Source: Candidatus Cryptobacteroides merdigallinarum (lineage in GTDB: Bacteria > Bacteroidota > Bacteroidia > Bacteroidales > UBA932). From it: a stretch of DNA of 48,167 bases. Positions 44,993 through 48,167 of the stretch are shown piece after piece. Position 1 is the first letter of the stretch. Each line of letters opens with the position of its first letter. Both the position numbers and the translations under genes were made by a program. The stretch lies in contig JADIMQ010000052.1 in NCBI GenBank assembly GCA_017694655.1, positions 1 to 48,167 of the forward strand. The letters run 5' to 3'. A model generated the notes under the pieces. The model had not been told where the DNA came from. It saw nothing but the letters and a program-made list of their open reading frames with translations, and did no database searches.

Positions 44993-45892
44993 ATGGTGGC
45001 AGAACTGCTGAACAAATACATCTGGCTAATTCAGAAATTCATAACGGCCGGAGACAAGGGGATGGACCTCAACGAGATAAGTGAAGCATGGGAACGGAAG
45101 TTCGGCACCTGCTACGCGAGACGGTCGTTCAACAACCACAGGGAAGCGATAAATGCAGTGTTCGGGATCGAGATAGAATGCGACAGGAGCAGCAACAGGT
45201 ACTTCATCAGGGACAGCGGCGACATCTCCGACAGGGAAACCGGCATTTCATGGCTCATAGACACATTTACAGTCAACAACATGCTCTCGCTCGGCAAAGG
45301 ACGCCTGTCCGGAAGGGTATCAGTGGAAGATGTCCCGTCCGGGAGGAAGCACCTCACTCCGCTGATGAATGCCATGCAGGAGAACAACATAGTCGAGATA
45401 ACCTACAAGAAATACGGCGATACAGAGCCTGAAGTCCGGAGGGTACATCCCTACGGCATCAAGGAGGCCTCGCTCAGGTGGTACCTTGTAGGATGGACGG
45501 AGGAGCGCGGCAGCTGCAGGGTCTACGCCCTCGACAGGATAGAGAAGATGTCCATCCTGCCAGGGACATTCACCATGCCAGGAGGATTCGACATCGACGC
45601 CCTCTTCTCCACATCGTTCGGCAGCTACCTTTCGGAAGCTCCCGGGCAGACAATCGTGTTCAAGGCTTTCGGCAAGGAGGCCTCCTACATCAGGGACCTG
45701 CCGCTCCATCGTACGCAGACTGTGATAAAAGAAGATGAAAAGTCGACAACTTTTTCCATATTTGTATCTCCGAACACCAGTCTCTTCCTGGAATTTCTCG
45801 GGCACGGGCCCGGAATAGAAGTCCTCGCACCGGAAAATGTCCGGTCGGAAATGGGAAAACTGGTCTCGGAAATGTACAGGCTGTATGAATAA
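44993..45892 (+). CDS. WYL-domain transcriptional regulator
   Basis: The 299-residue cytosolic protein has an N-terminal helix-turn-helix-like region (about 1-70; MDLNEISEAWERKF, RRSFNNHREAI). A WYL domain follows (about 125-205), containing IVEITYKKYGD, VHPYGIKEASLRWYLVGW and VYALDRIEKM, then a C-terminal WCX-type extension. WYL domains are ligand-sensing, often for nucleic acids or nucleotides. The start is the ATG at 44993, as the upstream part of the frame has no homology. It is divergent from the sulfatase operon and may control it, which is inferred from position only. The S9 peptidase gene follows after 15 bases. Confidence 0.88.
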   Translation: MVAELLNKYIWLIQKFITAGDKGMDLNEISEAWERKFGTCYARRSFNNHREAINAVFGIEIECDRSSNRYFIRDSGDISDRETGISWLIDTFTVNNMLSLGKGRLSGRVSVEDVPSGRKHLTPLMNAMQENNIVEITYKKYGDTEPEVRRVHPYGIKEASLRWYLVGWTEERGSCRVYALDRIEKMSILPGTFTMPGGFDIDALFSTSFGSYLSEAPGQTIVFKAFGKEASYIRDLPLHRTQTVIKEDEKSTTFSIFVSPNTSLFLEFLGHGPGIEVLAPENVRSEMGKLVSEMYRLYE

Positions 45893-45907
45893 ACCCAAAA
45901 TATTGTT

Positions 45908-48127
45908 ATGCAACAGAAAAAATCCATGACGGGCAACAGGCACATCAGGACAGCACTGCAGGTCCTGAGCTGGATGGCAGGGATAGCCTGCATAGTGTAC
46001 GCCGTTTCGTTTCTGGTAAAAAGAAGCTACGATATCATGAAGAAAAACACGGAAACCGGCTATATAGCCAAACCGGAACCGGTCGTCACCGACGGGAAAA
46101 TGACACCGGAGATAATGCTCTCGCTCGGGAAGGTGTCCGATCCGCAGGTCTCGCCTGACGGCACCCTTATATTATATAATGTATCCTACACCTGCATCGA
46201 AGAGAACAGGTCCTGCAGCAACATATACCTGTGCAGGACAGACGGCTCGCAGAAGCAGCAGCTCTCCGCCAGGGCGGAAAGCATCAGCAACGCCCGCTGG
46301 TGCGACGGGGGCAGGAAGATAATGTACCTGCAGAAAGGCCAGATATGGCTTGCGGAACTGAAGCTCACGAAAAAGGGCTGGAGCATGAGGAACGAGGAGC
46401 AGATCTCCGACATCCCTGCCGGAGTGTCGGAATTCAGCCTGTCCCCTGACGAGACCAGGATAATGTACACCAGCAGGGTAAAGAGCAATGTCCAGAAGCC
46501 GGCCGACATATACAGCGACCTCGGGAAAGCCGATGCCATAGCCACTGACGACCTGATGTACAGGCACTGGGACCACTGGGTCCTGGAAATCCCGCACACC
46601 TTCGTCGCCGGCATCAACCTGAAGTCGGCCAAGCCGAAGAACATAAGGCCGGACAACTCCACCGACATCCTCGCCGGGGAGAAAGAGCCGTATGAGCTCC
46701 CTGCAGAGCCTTTCGGCGGCATCGAGCAGCTCTCCTGGAGCCCGGACAGCCGTACCATAGCCTATTCCTGCAAGAAACTTGCAGGGAAGGCATACGCCTT
46801 CTCCACCGATTCAGACATCTACCTGTACGACGTAGAGTCCGGAAGCACCGTCAGGATAGTCTCCGGAGGAGGATACGACACCAATCCGGTGTGGTCGCCG
46901 GACGGGAGCAGGCTCTGCTGGATAAGCATGGAGCGCGACGGCTATGAAGCCGACAAGCAGAGGCTCATGGTAGCGGAAATAGGATGGAAGACTTCCGGCG
47001 GATCGTCCGGGGCAAGGATGCCTGCAATGGAAAATGTCAGGGACCTGACGGAGGGGTTCAGGTACAACGCCTCCTCCCCTGTCTGGAGCCCGGCTTCGGA
47101 CGGGATATATTTCAATGCGCTCGCCGAGGGTCTCCAGGGACTGTTCATGGCAGGGGTAACGGGAGAAGGTGGAATCACCCGGCTTACCGGGGAGGACCTC
47201 TGGTATGACTTCAGCTCCCCGTTCCATATTGAGGCTTCCGGGAAGGACACCACCCTGCTCGCAAGCTACTGCAGCATGGACTTCCCTACCGAGCTCGTAG
47301 CCATATCCGTTTCCGGGGACAGGACAACCCTCACCCCTGTGACACACGAGAACGACGCCATCCTCGGCCAGCTCAAGAAGACCGTCACGGAGGCCAGGCA
47401 CATACGGACAGTCGACGGCAAGGACATGCTCACCTGGGTGATATACCCGCCGGAGTTCGACGAGAACAAGGTATATCCTTCCATCCTCATCTGCCTCGGA
47501 GGGCCCCAGAGCACCTTGAGCCAGGGCTGGTCCTACCGGTGGAACTACAGGCTTATGGCCTCCCAGGGCTATGTAGTGGTGCTTCCTAACAGGAGAGGGA
47601 CCACAGCCTTCGGACAGGAATGGACGGAACAGATTTCCGGGGACTACTGCGGGCTCAACATCCAGGACTACATCAGTGCAGCGAAAGAGCTCAAGGCTGA
47701 AAAATACATAGGCAAGATGGCGGCCTGCGGAGCAAGCTACGGGGGATATTCCGTCTACTACCTCTGCGGGGTGCACGGTGACCTGTTCGACGCGTTCGTC
47801 GCCCATGCGGGCATCTTCAACGAAGAGCACATGTACCTGACCACCGAGGAAATGTGGTTCCCCAACTGGGACAACGGCGGCCTCCATGAATACGAAGCCG
47901 ACCTTGACGGAAGGCATACCGGGCCCGCCGGTGACGGGGAAACTTTCGGAGGCATAAGGCAGGGAGGCTCTCCATGGAGCACGGCGGAAGCCGCGAAGAG
48001 GCATTACGCCAACTCGCCCCACAAGCTCGTGACCAACTGGCACACGCCTCTTCTCGTCACCCACGGGGGAATGGACTTCCGGGTGCCTGTAGACCAGGGA
48101 ATGGCGGCATTCAACGCCGCGCAGATG
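45908..48127 (+). CDS. S9 family peptidase (DPP IV/acylaminoacyl-peptidase-like), 3' end missing
   Basis: The visible 740 codons encode an N-terminal membrane anchor (about 17-38; LSWMAGIACIVYAVSFLV), a beta-propeller region (about 55-480; VSDPQVSPDGT, LSWSPDSRTIAYS, NPVWSPDGSRLCW, SSPVWSPASDGIYF) and an alpha/beta-hydrolase domain. The nucleophile is Ser610 in CGASYGGY and the acid is Asp723 in GGMDFRVP. The catalytic histidine, expected some 30-40 residues later, lies beyond the true end of sequence at 48127. The family cleaves peptides, often after proline or removes acylated residues. It would act in the periplasm. Confidence 0.9.
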
Positions 48128-48167
48128 CTGTCTCTTATACACATCTCCGAGCCTACGAGACCGGAAT
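48128..48167. other. Illumina Nextera adapter sequence (assembly artefact)
   Basis: From 48128 the sequence CTGTCTCTTATACACATCT and what follows match the Nextera read-2 transposase adapter for 34 bases with a single difference, then six bases that would be index. On the plus strand it translates as the well-known artefact LSLIHISEPTRP. It is not genomic and should be trimmed. Confidence 0.97.

Noticed and set aside
46811..48142. minus-strand open frame starting MYKRQ
   Set aside because: The start lies in the Nextera adapter and the rest is antisense to the S9 peptidase.
1..48167. tRNA, rRNA, insertion sequence or prophage
   Set aside because: I saw no cloverleaf, rRNA, transposase, integrase or phage-structural sequence.

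Overview
The window looks like a contig from a member of the Bacteroidales (Bacteroidota). The evidence is two tandem SusC/SusD pairs, surface lipoproteins with cysteine lipoboxes, many sulfatases, a GGGtGRT-family gene, and promoters of the Bacteroidota type (TTTG, about 19-21 bases, then TAnnTTTG) in front of several genes. Arginine is often AGG and isoleucine often ATA, and GC is moderate to high. I cannot fix the genus. The last 40 bases are an Illumina Nextera adapter, so this is a short-read assembly and its right-hand gene is cut artificially.

Layout. 1-2003 (minus): a two-gene operon of a truncated GGGtGRT protein and a NifU/IscU-like Fe-S scaffold, with a decayed ABC-transporter ATPase just upstream. 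2159-5761 (plus): a probable phosphate-ester scavenging operon (OprO/OprP-type porin, lamin-tail-domain lipoprotein, metallophosphoesterase). 5949-11075 (plus): uvrB, a long RelA/SpoT homologue with a broken hydrolase site, and a C_GCAxxG_C_C-family protein. 11050-19675 (minus): housekeeping genes mltG, a glucosaminidase/LysM lipoprotein, rnz, rpsA, corA, mntP, recR and a BadF-type sugar kinase. 19676-20132 is a hairpin-rich intergenic region carrying a dispersed repeat.

20133-45892 is a sulfated-glycan utilisation region. A plus-strand operon (20133-26214) encodes a lipoprotein metallophosphoesterase, a sulfatase with an extra C-terminal domain, and a sulfatase-GH43 fusion, with 4-base ATGA overlaps between successive genes. 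A minus-strand block (44708 down to about 27245) has two more sulfatases, then SusC-SusD-SusC-SusD, a DUF1735-type lipoprotein, a fimbrillin/leucine-rich-repeat lipoprotein in the surface-glycan-binding-protein position, a clan GH-A glycosidase and perhaps a 41-residue ORF. A GIN-domain (DUF2807) protein lies between the two operons, and a WYL-domain regulator is divergent from the sulfatases. Together these suggest binding at the surface, removal of sulfates and perhaps phosphates, cleavage by GH43 and GH-A enzymes, and TonB-dependent import. All four sulfatases carry serine rather than cysteine at the formylglycine position, so they would need an anSME-type maturase encoded elsewhere.

The window ends in an S9-family peptidase that loses its catalytic histidine region to the contig end. 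The most unusual items are the sulfatase-GH43 fusion, the hairpin-string repeat found in two places, the perfect 13-base inverted repeat in the Fe-S operon promoter, the degenerate Rel hydrolase site, and the coupled small ORF behind the GH-A enzyme. I found no tRNA, rRNA, CRISPR array, insertion sequence or integrase.
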